The notes beneath the pieces are model-generated. The model was not told the origin of the DNA. It ran no database searches and saw only the letters and a list, made by a program, of their open reading frames with translations. From the NCBI GenBank assembly GCA_013398055.1, contig VZRS01010750.1:682001-746000 (forward strand): a stretch of DNA of 64,000 bases, written 5' to 3'. The stretch is from Ifrita kowaldi (Eukaryota; Chordata; Aves; Passeriformes; Cinclosomatidae). A program made the position numbers and the translations under genes. Positions 24,501-39,500 of this stretch are shown one piece after another; the first letter of the stretch is position 1, and each line of letters opens with the position of its first letter.

Positions 24501-27500
24501 TGAACAAGGTACATAAAACTGAAGAGAAAATACTTACACTACATGCATCTGTAGTTGTCAGTCTGAGGTCTTTGATGGAGTCATCTTTGCCATACAGCCT
24601 AAGTGGTATTAAACATTTTGATTCTTACCTTGTTTTCTAAGTGCAAATTTTGACATTTCTGTCACTTTTTACCATCCAGCCGATGCAACTAAAATAAGCT
24701 GAAAAAGTGAGCGTATTGATTTCATGCTGCCATCTGCAGATCTACAAAAATATGGTACCTGAATACCTGGGAGAAAATATTAGGTGTTGACAAAATGAAA
24801 TTACTTTCAAGTGAAAACAAGGGTTTAGGAGTGGCTTCTTAAAAATAACATTAATTTTACGACTGCCTCACAAAAAGGAGAGGCAATTAAATACTTTTTT
24901 CTGTGTTCTTGTGTTTCTCCACTGCAGTTGTACTCTAATCTAACAGCATGCCAAGCTCTTGGAAATATGTGTGTGATGAATATGAACTCATTGAGTTCTT
25001 CAAGTACTGATGCCTGTGGTTTGTTTCAGTATATTTTTGTCAGTACAGCAAGGGTAGGCATCGTTCATTCAATACCCTACTGGTAAGTTGCCTTTCCATA
25101 ACTTTTGGTCTTTAATAGCTTTGTATGGAAATTATTATTCTAAATGTTCTTTGATGAAAAATATTATGTTTCTTTAGAGAAAACACTGTTATTCTTTTCA
25201 GGAGGCATAATCTTCCATGGCTGTATTATGGGGACCAACCCGGATTAGCATCCCAAGTGCTTGAGAAAAATCATTTTCCTACAGCCTTCAGTTTTAAGGG
25301 AACAGATGAGGTAGGTGTTGGGTAGTAGACATAGGGAAGCATATGTTAGAAAGAGGACATAATCACGTAGAAAGGTTTAGATTTATTATAGATGTGACTC
25401 TACTGGAGGTAAATTTTAGGCAGTGAGATCTTATGGAAGAGGAAGGTGATATTTACATAAAATAATGTCTAGTCACTTCCTGTGCTTACACTCATACCCA
25501 CATTCTCGTAAGGCCAAGGTGTGCTTGCCTGAGTGGTCTGAGCAGGGCACAAGGAACAAAGGATGCCAGCTTTTAAGTGTTCAGTCCCCAAGGATCTGGG
25601 TTGGCAGTGGTAAACTAGTGATTAGACAAACCTTTTAGACACCTTAGGAATTCACAGTTATTTTGACAGTGTCTTTTGCTTCAGAGTCTAATTTACTTCC
25701 ATCTTCATAAATCTGAGGTGAAGTTGGTCTTTGTCTTTTTACCATGTTTGAAATATGTGCATCCTTTTGTCAGATTTTGTGGTGAACTGATGTGAAAAAG
25801 AGGGGTAAATGTGACTTGCTGTATCTTTGCTGCCACCCCCCTGGTGTGCCAAAGTGCAGGGTCTTTAGCTGACAAGTTGTCTATGCCAGGTTTTATCACA
25901 AGCCATTTATCATCTCTGTAGCTGGGAACAGTGTTCTTCATCACTATTGTGTGGTGTTTAACCCTTTCTGTTGCTCACACACACATTTCTCTCCCTGCTT
26001 GATTTATACCACTTGTAATATTTCTGTTACAAATCTCTACAAGCTGATTGTATCAGAAATGGAGTCAGTGTATTACTCCAGCCATTTCCTCTTACTGCAG
26101 TCAATTAGAGAAAAAAAAAGAGGTGAGGAAAATAATTTTAATGTTATCAAAGGCAGATATCCATCTGTGGGAGAAACGGCCTGCTTAAGTAGCTTGTTAA
26201 CTGGCACAGTTTTATGAAGAAATCAGATAGTAAATCAAACAGTAAAGTGATTTATTTTTCCAAATTCATTGTAAAAATAGAGTAGCTGGAATAGGTTATT
26301 CAAGTTCAGCTAATCACAGAAAGTAATACTAGTGATAACCTGTTTGTCAGTTGTACTCCCAATTTATCTAGAGTTTTCTTACTGACTCAAAAATAAAATG
26401 ATAGCCTTTTTCAGCCATATTCTATGAGGCTGTGTTTTAAATTGAACAATGTTGCAATGCAGGAGTTGTTTTAATTACTAAAATACTTGTTATTCCTCCT
26501 AACACTGAAGGTCCTGGAAGCCCTCAAGATTCCAGCATAGTATAGGTCAGAAATCTGCATACATTTCAGGTTAGTTTAGGGCATGTTCACCTGTGTAGAA
26601 GTTCCTCTGGAGCTTTTTCCATGTCACCAGTAAAGCTGTAGAAGAATGATATGTTTTTTTTTAAAAAAAGTAAACTACCAAACCCAAGATTAAAAACAAA
26701 ATCAAAAAGGGGAAAAAATGAAGGATTGTGCAGAAAGTTTTAGGAAATGTCAAACAATTAGAGAGCAGTCTCTAAAATGTGAATGTCCACTTCAGGGTAG
26801 TTTCACTGTTCTTTATCTTTTTTTCATCATCAGGGTGTAAAGCTGCAATTTATTGCAGCCTCCTTTGACGCTGCAGGAAACTTTCTTAAGTGGCAAAGTC
26901 TGGAAGGAGGCACCTTACAGGTATGTTTGATTTTAATTATCTTTTCTTGATAATACAATGTTCTGAGTGCCTTTAGCCAAATTAAGGCACAGGCCAAGAG
27001 TTTGGTTACTACACTATTGACAGTTCATAACTGTAGAGCTGGGTTAGGAAAAATAGCCCTTTATTGTCGCCCACAAAGATCTCTACAAAATCAAAAGTAT
27101 AAATTCATCAACATTGCCTTCATCCTTTGGACCAATATAAATTTGGTATATTGGAAAGCTCTGAAAAACAGTGTTAATCATTTAGAACCAACTATCTCTG
27201 TCTTCCATTCAGCATAGTTGCTCATGTGTGTAGTTTCTTATTAAACCTATTTTTCTTGTTGAGAAAAGTGTATTCTTTAGCTCTTTGTCCACATGTGTTT
27301 ATAGATGATACTATGAGTATGTCCCTATTAGATGCTGTCACCTATTTGCACATGTCATGGGGGTGACAATCAAATCAGTGGTTATGTCACTGTCAAGGGA
27401 GGTAGGAAAGCTGATCTACACTATTTTCTTTGTGTTGTCTTGGAATTTTTTTGCTTGCTTATTTCTTTTGTTTTTAAATATAAAATGTACACTTTGACCA

Positions 27501-30500
27501 GCATGTGCCTGTTTTTTTTATAACAGAAAGTTATAAATACTTGGTGGGAGACTTTACGTAGAAAGGGGGAGTACTGGCTAGAAGTACCCTTGAACACTAT
27601 GCCCTCAGATTTCAGGGACACAGACATTCCACTTCAGCAGTATCACTGTATAGTTAGGCTGTGAAAAATGCAAGTAAGCAGCAATTAGAAAGTGCAATAG
27701 TAATTAGTCTATCAGAGAGAACAATTGGCAGCTGCAACATGTTACAGAATAGAATTTGTTTAGCAGTCCAGTGGTGATCTAGGCACTCTCAGTACTTCTC
27801 TAGGCAGACAACAAGAGGAACACTAGCAAGAACAATTGGGAATTGTCTGTCTCTTTTCTATTGGAGCACATCACTTCAGACGCTCTGGTGTCTACAGAAG
27901 AGCACCTGGCATTCAGGATTTGTTTTGTTGTTGCCTCAGGATGAGGCATCTTGCATCTGCATTTCCAGTTTTGAGGAAAACTAGTGTCTGACAGAACAGG
28001 TTACTAAGATAGTTACTATGCATAGGAAATTATATATTCTGACATAGAAGTTGGGGTTTATTGGGACACATTTATTTTCCAGGGCAAAGCTTTTAACAGC
28101 TATCAAGAGCCAATGAGAAAGGAATAGCTTTCCCATTCAAAGCCTCTTTTAATGTAGTAGATTGTGCATGATGATAAGACATCACAGTGCTAAAGTGGTC
28201 TCAATGAATAATTGTAGCAATTCCCAGAATTTCAGTTTCACACTAATAGAATTGTGTTTTATGAAAATTTAGACTTGATTTTCATTTCAGGAAAATGGCT
28301 GTGCCCTCCACTAAATGCCGTACTCATTTAGTTAGACTTTGGCCCATTTTTTTCTGGATTCAGCTGAATCTGCTATTCTTTGCTGAAAATATAAGTGTTG
28401 TATTAAAAGAAGAAAAAAAATCTGTTACTTGCTATTACTTTGATCCTCTGAGAATGCCAGCTTAAGAGAAACAGGGCTGTATGAATGTGGACTTCTTTTC
28501 TTATGGGATTCTTGAATTTAGCAGAAGCCACTGATTGAGCTTGAGGCAGCACAGTGCATTTAATATTCAGTCCACAGAAAGATTATTCTTGCCTGGTTGG
28601 ATGCTGCTGTCCACAGATTTTTGTGATGGAACTGAAAAATACTATGCTAGTATGAATAAACTAAACCAGCATTTTAAGAACATCAGAATTAGTGAAATAA
28701 ATAATTGTATTTACTCCAAAATCGATCCTTCTCTTATTAAAAAATAGAAAAAAATATCTTTTGTGAGAACTCTGAATGCATAAGTGCTTGAGTTGCCTGT
28801 AAATATTTTTCACATGAGAAAATGATACCTTTGAATTAACCTGATTATAACCATGTTTTATTCAGCTTTGTCCTGATACCCAAACTAAATTGAATGCAGC
28901 TTTTGCTTTTGGAACAACTTACCAACAAAGTGTAAGTAAGATATAAAATGCTATTTTGAATTTTGAATTAAGCTGCCTTATATGTCATTAGTTATTCAGT
29001 GCATATTGAAGAATGTTTGGAGTTTAGGCATAAGCTGCAACATGGAGTTCTTTCTTGTGAAATTGAGTGAAGTAAGTGTGGGGTTTTTTAAATTATTTAA
29101 CTACATCACAAAACTTGTTTACTACATAGCATAACCACAATAAATTAAACTGGCATTTGTATTTGTGAGGTCGCTGACTTAGCAGTTGAAGAACACAGTG
29201 CCTGAATAATGACAGCCATATGCTTTGAATCAAATCTCCTCATTTTCCTACCACCATCTTTGGCCAGTTTTCATATGGAAAGAAAGCAAATACAGTCATG
29301 CGATGCCTGTATATTGTTCCCATTTACTTTTTATTGTATGCCCTGATTTTAGTGAATTCAGTAAAGAGATTGAAAATGTATTTTAATAGAATAGGTGACT
29401 CATCAGAGGAAAGAGATTCTTTAGCTGTCTTAACTATGAAAAAAAACTGTTGGGGTTTTCATACTTTACTAAACACCAGGAGAGGAAGAGGGGATAGAAC
29501 ACTAAATAATGTCAGCCGCAGAAATGGTTCTGCCAGTGATAAAGTTTCAATTTTTGTCACTTAATGTGTTAAATGGGAAGGTGGTAGTCTCTTTGGCAAG
29601 GGAGTGGAGAAAGAAACATCTTTATGAAACTCCATATGTGTGAACAGCATCTCATACCTCTGTATTAATATTGTTTATTATTTGCCATCTAACATTGAAA
29701 ACCATTCTGCACATTATGTGTTGAAGTGTAAAAATATATGAACTCTGGATGCTATTTAGGTGGTGTGAAAGTCTTGGCAGGCTGTCAAAGCTTAGCCTGG
29801 GAAATTTAAAGTGTTTACCAAATAACATTGACAAATCTTTGTTAAATATTTTTACTCTTCCATATTATTTAATGTCGTTTAATCCATATTTCAGTATTTC
29901 AGACAGAATGAAAACATGTTCTATTTAGGATCACTGAACTAGTCAAGTATGGGGTTTTTTTCTTTTTAAAATTTTCAGTATTTGGTATTGAGTCTGTATT
30001 ACCTGTTGTTAAGTATTAATAACAGTATTGTTGGGTTTGAATAGATACATCAATAACGTACTGAGTATTTTTTAGTATAATTATTTTTCATCCATTGTAT
30101 ACATTACTTTTTTTTTTCCATGTGGCTTTGGAGAAAACATGGTTGACAAATTACATGAGTGTTTAAAGATGCATGGTTGTTCGCATATGCAAAAAGTTAC
30201 CTACTTTCACATCCAATTTCTTCACACAATCACAGAGTGGTTGAGGTAGTCAGGGACCTCAGGAGGCTGTCTCGTCCACACCCCTGCTCAAGCAGGGCCA
30301 TATAGAGCAGGTTGCCTAGGACCATATCCACACAGGTTTTTATCTCCAGGGAGTGAGACTCCACAGCCTCCCTGGACAACCTGTGTCAGTGCTTGGTCAC
30401 TCTGACAGTGGAAACCTGTCTTCTGATGCTCAGAGGGAACCTCCTGGTTCAGTTTATGCCCATTGCCTCTGCTCTTGTCACTGGGCGTTGTTGAAAAGAG

Positions 30501-33500
30501 CCTGGCTCTGTCTTGTACACCCTCCCTTGCACAATATTTGTACACATTGATAGGATCCCCCTGAGCCTTTTTATCTCCAGGCAAAAGAGTCTCAGCTTTT
30601 CTTCATAGCAGAGATGCTTCAGTCTCTTCCTCACCATAGTGGCCTGTGCTGGACTGTATCAAGTAGTTTAATTTCTCTCTTGTACTGGTGGGCCCAGAAC
30701 CAGATTCAGTACTCCATGACTTCAGCATTTATGTTTCTTGACTTTAATGTTTATGCTGTTCCAAATTTTGTGTCTGTGAGGTTTGCTAGGATGTTTTTTT
30801 CCAAATCTGTCAAAAAACATTAAGAGCTTCATTCTCCACGTTAGTCATTCTAGTTAATTGCAACCATTTCCAAGAGGTTTGCATACTCACATTAGTACTT
30901 TGTAACTGTTTGCAGATAGCTGGAATGCCTTGTCTATCAGTACTTCAGTAAAGCATTTTGACACCATTTCCTACAGCTTTCTCAAGAAACTGGCTGCTCG
31001 TGGCTTTGACACGTGCACTCTTCACTGGGTGAAAAAATGGCGCGATGTCAGGCCCAGAGAGTGGTGAATGGAACTAAATCCAGTTGGCAGCTGGTCACTG
31101 GTGGTGTTTCCCAGGGCTCAGTACTGGAGCTGGTCCTGTTTAACATCTTTATGAATGACCTTGACAAGGAGATCAAGGGCACATTTGCAGATGACACCAG
31201 GCTGGATGGGAGTGTTGATCTGCTGGAGGGCAGGAAGGCTCTGCAGGGGGATCTGGACAAGCAGGATTGATGGGCCGAGGCCAGTTGGGTGAGTTTCAAC
31301 AAGGCCAAGTGCCAGGTCCTGCACTTGGGTCACAACAACCCCATGCAGCACTCAGACCTGAGGAACAGTGGCTGCCCAGCAGAAGAAGACCTGGGGTTGC
31401 TGGTCGACAGCCAGCTGGTCAAACTTGAGCCAGCATGTGCCCAGGTGGCCAAGAAGGCCAATGGCATCCTGGCCTGTACCAGGAATTGTGCAGCAGGACC
31501 AGGGCAGTGATTGTCCCCCTGTACTGGGTGCTGGTGAGGCCACACCTCGAGTGCTGTGTCCAGTTTTGGGCCCCTCACTTAAAAAGGACATTGAAGTGCT
31601 GGAGGATGTTCAGAGAAGGGCAATGGAGCTGGTGAAGGGTCTGGAGCACAAGTCCTGTCAGGGAGCTGAGAGTGTTTAGCCTGGAGAAAAGGAGGCTCAT
31701 GTGGGACCTTGATCATTCTGTGATTGTCTCTTTTGTGAAGAAGTGGGACAGATTCCACAATAATTTTGTAGGGAAGGAATCCACAGCTTGACAAAATAAT
31801 TTAAGTGATCTTTTTATTTTCACATTTCTTTCTTGTAGTGCAAAATTTCCGTTTCTAAGATTTTATTGGATTTTGCTAATCCAGTCTTTTATGACCTGTA
31901 CCTTGAATATAATGGTGGCAACGGACAACAACGTCTTTGGGCTGTGCCAGTTTTAAATTTGAATCTTCAATACAATGAAAAGTTTGTTAATCAAGGTAAG
32001 ATGGTGATAGTAACATCTCTGAAATTAAACAAGCTGAAAACTTCAAATAGAAATAATCTATATTAATTACTGTTACTGTGTTGTTTTTAAAGATACCACA
32101 ACACACCATAACTTGTTTCAATTTTAAAAATTTCGTATTTTGTGGGCAGGGCAAGTTCTGATAGTTTAAGTGCAAGCTTTGGTTGCATATGCCATTCCAG
32201 TCAGTAATATGCACAAGTAGAATAATCTTATTTCAGTATGTATTTGTATAAATTGAAAATAAACAATTTTATATCCTCAGTAGTTACTATGTTTTACACA
32301 ATCATATGTGTTGTTTCTAACACATTTCTTTTTGCATGTTGAATAATGTGTGTGAAGCTGTTATGCTTTTTTGTAGGCAGTAATATGAACAACTGGCTTT
32401 TGACTCGTCGATTTTTTTTGGTGGATACACTTAGTGGAAAAGAGAATGACTTGGGAAAACCACCAAGGGTAATTCGGATTGCTAGCAAAATAACAATAAG
32501 GTGATTAACTCATATAATGTATAGTACATAGAAAATAAAGCCAGTGTTGTACAGTCTGCATTTTATTGTCTTAAAGTTGTTTTATTATGTATTTTCTAAT
32601 ATGTCTAATATGTAATATGTGCTGCTTTTTCCATTGCATATTTGGAAATGGCATGAATTTCCATAGGTTGCTCTAATGAGTGAAAGAAAACAACATTGAC
32701 TTGTGGAAGTTAAAATCACCATGAGTCCCTTCCAGGTACAAGGATCAGACTGTGTTTGCATAATGCAATTTAGCAAGTGTTCAGTCACCTCACAGAAGCA
32801 GGTGCTGTCTGGAAAGGCCTAAAAACTCCTCTGTTAATTCTTTTTCAATGTGTGTGTTGCTGACTATGCAAGGGTGTTATTTCATATTCCATATTCTTTT
32901 TGCAGTATTTTTACAACCTGTTGCCCGTTCTGTTGTACAATCCAGAATAGGCTTGTAGTCATTTAACTGAAATTGTGAGACTACCTGTTAGGGTCAATTC
33001 TGATTGCACATCTCAGCTGGAATATATTTTGGAAGAAAGTTTTTTTTCTCCTTCTTTTTGTGATGTCCTCCTGTGAGATGCAGACAGGTAAAGATTGATT
33101 CAGGTATTTTCTTACAAGTAAACAATCCTTCCCATGTTTTTCTTTTTGTATATTTGTGTACATGCCTTTGTACACTCCAGTTGCTTTCAAAATGTAAAGT
33201 TCCATGTCATTGGGTTAGAAATTCACATTTTATTGGTCAGGTTGTTCTGTTCATTTAGTATTTTCTTATAAGTACAAGTTTTAATGATTGCTTTCCAAGC
33301 ACTCATCCATTTTTTTGTATTAAAAATCATACTCTGTATTTCTGCAGTATTCGTCTGGTATCCCATACACAGAGAGGAACTATCTACCCTCCTCTAATTA
33401 CTGTTGCTTACACAGATGTGCTTATCCAAAACCCTGAAACCCAGAGTGTGATGGTGAGATCTTTGTGCTACCTTAATTACACTTTTAATTCTGTTGGAAT

Positions 33501-36500
33501 TGTGGTTTTTGGCAGTGGGTTATAAAAGTCTAATAAGCAGTTTCTAGTTCTGATCAGTTTTGAAGTTACAAGTTTTCACTGAAACCTTTTAAAACAAATC
33601 AGTTAAAAGCATTCTCTTTTCAGTTTATCTTCAGTCTTTTTTAACTTAAAATACTTAGAATTTGAAGTTGGTCTTATAATGTTAAATTAGGCTACAGTTC
33701 AAATAAAATTATACACACAATTATAGGAAAATAACAGATAAAGGACTCTATAAAACACTGCAAACAGTTTATGCAAGGAATTAGTATTTTTATTTAAAAC
33801 AATGCATTAAGAGGAGGTTGTTACGACACAAACATTTCAGGTCACCTGTAGTTTGGGTTAAAATATTGGTAATATATTTAAAACATCCTTTAGTGTTTTG
33901 TCTTTCTGTACTGAAAACCACCAAATTCTGCTGCAGCAGATGCAGAAGGGGCATTTCCTACTTGCCCTTTTGCCTGCCTTCATGGGCAGCAGCTCAGATG
34001 TCCCATTCTTCTGTCTTGTGTGTGTGTTATATCACACTGCTGTAAAAAGTAAAAATGTTGATCTTAGGATGGTAGAATAATCATTCAGCTATTAAAAAAA
34101 ATTAATATTAGCATTTTCTGCTTGTCAACCTTCAACAGTTCAGACTTGCAGTACAAATAGACATCTGGCTAGAAGAAATTTGTGGTGCTAGAAGCATTCC
34201 TTGAGTTCCATATTAGTTGCATGAAAGCAAGAGAATTAGAAAAATCAAGACAGATTTTGCGTGCCTAAGTGATGTCTTTATTTAACCACTGAGACAGCAC
34301 TGTATCTAGAAAGTAATTCATTCAAGTAGTGATGGTAGGAACAATTGTTTTCAGTTCCTCAATTTTCTGTCATATGATTTCATCCGTACATCTGTGTGAG
34401 ATCTATTTGGGTTTTGTCAATTTTGGATGTCTTGTTGCATTTAACAAATTCTATGCAACTAAAGAGATACATGGAATTTCGTTACCAGTTTCTGTAAACA
34501 CTGAGCTTCTAGTAACTGAGGATATCTAGACTTAAGTCCAAGTGCAGTGATAGAAGGAGGTCTGACAGGAACAAATGTTTGGAGAAGACAAGGTGTAGGG
34601 AAGGAGGGATTGTTTTGGGGGGCAGGACGGAGTGATAGTTCTTTTAAACTTAATTAAAAATACTATTTATTATCATATTTCTGTTAAATTTCGCTGTGCA
34701 GTGACAAAGACTCAGGCCAGAATATTATAAAACCAAGCCAAACATTGTCTCTTCCATGTACAAATCTTTCAGACCAAAGTCAAAAGAGGTCTTAGGTTAA
34801 ATTTAAGCTAGAGGGAACAATTTTGATGCTGCATGACAATTTTTATTTCATTCAAGCTGAAAAAACCCCAGTATCTGAGCTGTGCAAGCTTACCATATGA
34901 TGTTGCATATTTGTATAATTGCATCAAGGTTACCTTTAGTCACTGATAAAAGGGAAAGTATCAAACATTCAGTGTCTCCTTTCAGAAGGAAGAAAATCAT
35001 GCACATTTGAAAGAATTCCAAGTAGGTATAGCTGGTAACTTGCAGATGGCAGGCACCATCCCCAGCATTGCTGCTGGTAAAATCTGCAGTAAGAGTAGCA
35101 TAGCCCTTGCCAGTACTGAGCCTGGCACGAGAGCACACCAGGTCATGTGCAGTAAAAAAAGATGTATGTGGTCCTTGTGTAGTAGCCCTAGATGGGAATT
35201 CCCACCAACTAAAACTGTGACAGCTATCACTGTCTGTAATGGTTGTAGCACTTCAGAACTCTGTGCATGTTTACTTTTTGTACTTTAATATTCAGGTTTC
35301 TTTCGCAGTCAGCTATGAGATGAATCAGTCAGAGGCTCAGATTCAGACTGATGTAAGTTGTAATTCCCTTTAATTTGTTGATATAATGATTTACTTCTAT
35401 TTTGTGTTTTTTTAAAAGTATCTGCAAATAATTTTTTGTTATTTTCAGATTGCATTGGGTGTGTTGGGTGGACTGGCAGTGTTATGGTCCCTTCTCAAGA
35501 CTGCAGGCTGGAAGAGGCGGACAGGAAGCTCCATAATTGACTTGCAGGTATGAACAGCTGGCAAACTGAGATGGGACATCTCTTCCTCTCTTTAAGGACA
35601 CCTTTGCTGTTGTTCCCTGTGGTTATAACTATTCATCTCCTTAAGGTTACTGAAATAATTACTAGCCTAGCTTCATAGGACTGTGCTCCAGAGTTAGGCT
35701 CACTTGAGAAAGTAGGTTTTTGCATTCTTTTTGATTCTGATATTGTCATTCAGGAAATGCTGCTCTAAAAATAAAAGTATTTACAGAGCTATTCTGATCA
35801 GTTGAGTGGACGTCATTTTCAGATTAATTCTGCTTTGAACAAAGACCAGCATGTAGGAGTTTCAGCTAGTGAATATTCCATAAATATATAACCACAGTGG
35901 AAAACTTTTGTTCAGGGCTACTTTTCAGTACTAGAGTTTCCTATGTGAGCTGCATAACATTTTATATGAATGCATTATGAACATATGCATTACTTAATTA
36001 GCTTTACAGATGTCTGCAGCGTGTTTTTCTAATTGCAGACGGTTTTCAAGTTCTTGCTGTTCTATGCTGGAGACCTTGCCAACGTTTTCTTTATCATCGC
36101 TGTGGGCACAGGGATTTATTGGCTTGTATTCTTCAAAGTAAGTGTTTTTCCAGATTTGGATGTATAAAAACTTAGTAATATTAAATATATTTTTACATGA
36201 ACATTAATTTTCTTTTTTCTTTCTTCTTTTTTTTTTTCTTGTCAGACTATTGAGGCAAGTTCTATATAATATTCTGGTTTGTGTGCTTAAATTTTGTGTT
36301 CACATGTTTCTTTTCCTTAGGATTCATTGTACTTGCAGTCTGTTTAATAGTCACTTAAAATATTTTACATATTCAAAATGATTGCACATTAAATATTGAT
36401 CTTTTTTTGGAAAAGCTTATTCACACTTAAGCATTTATTACGTTGTCACGTATGCCAGGTGTGCTGTTTCAATGTAACTTCTCAATTATAGGCTCAGCAG

Positions 36501-39500
36501 TTTGTATCTGTCCTTTTACCTCTTCCATCTCAAGAAGAAGATTTTGTTACATACATAGCATGTGCGTTTAGTTTAAAGGTAAATAATTTTTTCCTCACCA
36601 TAAAATACATGTCAACATGCTTCTGTATATTTTCAGTAGGCTTGTTTTTAACTGTCTTGTACAGTTACTAGTTATTAGTATGTACATGTTATGTCCTAAT
36701 AGTTATGTTCTTCTAAGAATTAAGTCATTTTTCCATAGAAATTTATTTTGTGGAGTCCTTATAGGAAAATAAATGTCTCAAGAAGGTTACAAAAGAAAGA
36801 CTGAAAAATCATTATTTCAAGGATAAAGGTATAAAGAAACCCAAATAAAATAGCATCATATCAAGAAAGCAAGTACTTTTGTTTAAAGCAGAATGCAAGT
36901 GCTGTGAGTTCCTGATTAGAAAGAAGACAGATTTAAATAATTATATTCAAATATATAGAATTCTGAGATCACTGTTCTGTCTTCATGGCACATTTAAATA
37001 TTGTATAAATCATGGGTATTATATTGAATTGGAATTTGTAGTGCAGGTTAGTATGTTATGGGGAAATACTTTGTTTTTTTAATTTGTTACTTTGCTATAT
37101 TTTCTTCGTAATTTTCAACATCATCACATGACTTACCATTACTCCAAGCTTTTAAACACACATAAAAATTATCAAAAGTTGGTAATAAAGTTGCAGTCTC
37201 ATGTATAGTCAAGATATTGCTTGTTTTGTTTAATGAATAATCTATGCAATGACTATTCCCTCATCATTGTGTATATGCTATTTCTGTCCTTACTTGTTGT
37301 GTTTCTCCGTTTTCTCTCTTAGGCTCTGCAATTTTTACACTTGCTGGTTTCACAACTTACTATTGATATTTTCTTTATTGACTGGGAAAGACCCAAGGGC
37401 AAAGTTCTTAAAGCAGTTGAAGGTAACTCAAACTATGCTTGTTTGTATAAGCAGCTTTGGTGAAATTCAGCTATTACTCTCAGATATTTAATTGTAGGGC
37501 TTTACTGTATGTACTCTTTTTAGGTGAAGGTGTTATTAAAAGTGCAGCTGCGCCTGTGAGCATATGGAGGACATACTTTATAGCAAATGAATGGAATGAA
37601 ATTCAGACAATGAGGAAAATAAATCCTCTCTTTCAAGTGCTTGCAGTTCTTTTTTTTCTGGAGGTAATATTACTATTATTATTATTACTATTATTATTTA
37701 TAATTCATAACCAGAGTGTAACATAAGGGTCTGGTTTTTAATTCTTGCATTCTGTGTGGTAGTAGTGAATCACCTTTAAATTCACTTGAAATCATGTAAA
37801 ATAATTAGTAAAATAATTATTTTGCAGGTCATTGCAATATTTCATTAAGGAAGACTTAAAAAAAAAATCCAGCCTTTAAATACCGTAGAGACCTTTGTTA
37901 GTTTTGTTTAGGGTTTCTTTTAAGGTAATGAGTTACCTTAAAGGGCTTAAGAGACTGATAAATCTGTGTACACACTCAATTCTTTATTTGCCTACTAGCC
38001 CACTCCTGCCACAGTCTACTGCTTTATTTCTGATTTCATATTTGTCTGAACTGAGCTTCCTTCCTGCTAATTTGCTGCAGTGCCCTTTTATAATGCAGGA
38101 AATAAAATGTGCCAGTCCTGTTCCTGATGGCAGTATGCCATCTCACATATTCTGAAGTTACAGCTTCAGAATATGTGAGAAACTGTGCTTTAGCTTTTAA
38201 AAAATGTTTTGGTTTGTTTCTTTTGTGGTTTAGTTATTTTTTCTATCTTGGGAAGTATTCTTAAAGTGTTTAGCATATAGTTGGTTTTGTGAGGTTCCTA
38301 TATATATTTTAATACTCTTATTCAATTTTATAGTCCATTTTTAAATTTTTCCTTTAAATTAAATAATGAAAGTCCTGAAACTTTCCTCATTTACTACGTG
38401 AGCATTTTTGCTGTTGGTAAATACCAACCAGAACCAACTTAGTGTCATGTTACATGAGAGGAGTGGAGAAAAGAGAGCACCTGTTCTTACTGCTCTCTGC
38501 AGCTACCTGAAAGGAGGGTGTAGTGAGGTGGATGTCTCTTCTCCCAAGTAATAAGCACTAGGACATGAGGAAATGGTCAACCCACCACAAGCATATTTTG
38601 GTGCAACTTCTATTCTGAAAGATTTTCACTAATTTTTCACCTCTTCAGTGTTTCAACACATAGTGTTCTTCTCATCCTTTTTATTTTGGAACGTTTTCTA
38701 GATTTTTTGTTTAAAATAGATTCAACCATACAGATGGTGGAGGAAAATATATTTCTCTTCAATAAAACCAAAAAAAAATCAGTCTTTTAAGAGTTGCAAA
38801 ATACGTTAATAATTTGCTTTAACACTGGAATATGTAGGACTAAAGAGCTGAAATTTGGCAGAAATTATATCCCTATGCAGTACAGCAGTAGAATCTTCTC
38901 GAGTTTTTCAGTAAAAACCAATATTGTCTTTCTGTGAGATTTAGCTGCATGTTTTTTAATTTATGCATCAATCCATATATGTACAGGTTATGTTTTAATT
39001 ATGTTTCTCAGTAACAACACTGGATCACACAACTGAGCTCTGTCATAGTGAGCATGCTACTACTCCCAGGTCCATTTTTCATTATTTTTTCTTACTTCCT
39101 GTTATGATGGAAACAACAGGATCCTAATGAATAGTATTCATTGTCTCCTGTTGTTATATTGACCTTCTTGTCTCTTCAGGTGGTGGGATTTTCTAACCTG
39201 GCTTTAATGGATGCTTCTTCCAGTCTTACAAGAAGCAGTGAGAGCTACATAGCTCCTTGGAGCCGCATTTTAAGATTTGGTGTGTCTACTGCACTCTGGG
39301 TAGCCATTGCCATCTTACAAGTATGTGAAACACATGACATCCTGTATTATCATTTTCAGGCTGGTTCTTGGAAGCTAGAATAAGTCACTAGGCTGTCCAA
39401 ACTGCTTATCATAGCACTGGGTATGTTCTTAACTGTTATGTTTAGTTGTTTTAGCATAGTACACCTTTGGGACTCAAAATTAATCTTCTGAGATATGAGA

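Larger units (their letters stand above)
28932..31838 (+). other. TMEM67: TMEM67 intron 11, host of two CR1 insertions
   Basis: The largest TMEM67 intron (2.9 kb). It is A/T-rich up to about 30220 and then holds two CR1 fragments in opposite orientation, about 300 bases apart, which account for much of its length. Confidence 0.8.

Noticed and set aside
31048..31679. Multiple ORFs on both strands near 31 kb
   Set aside because: They are frames of the degraded CR1 element, not host genes.
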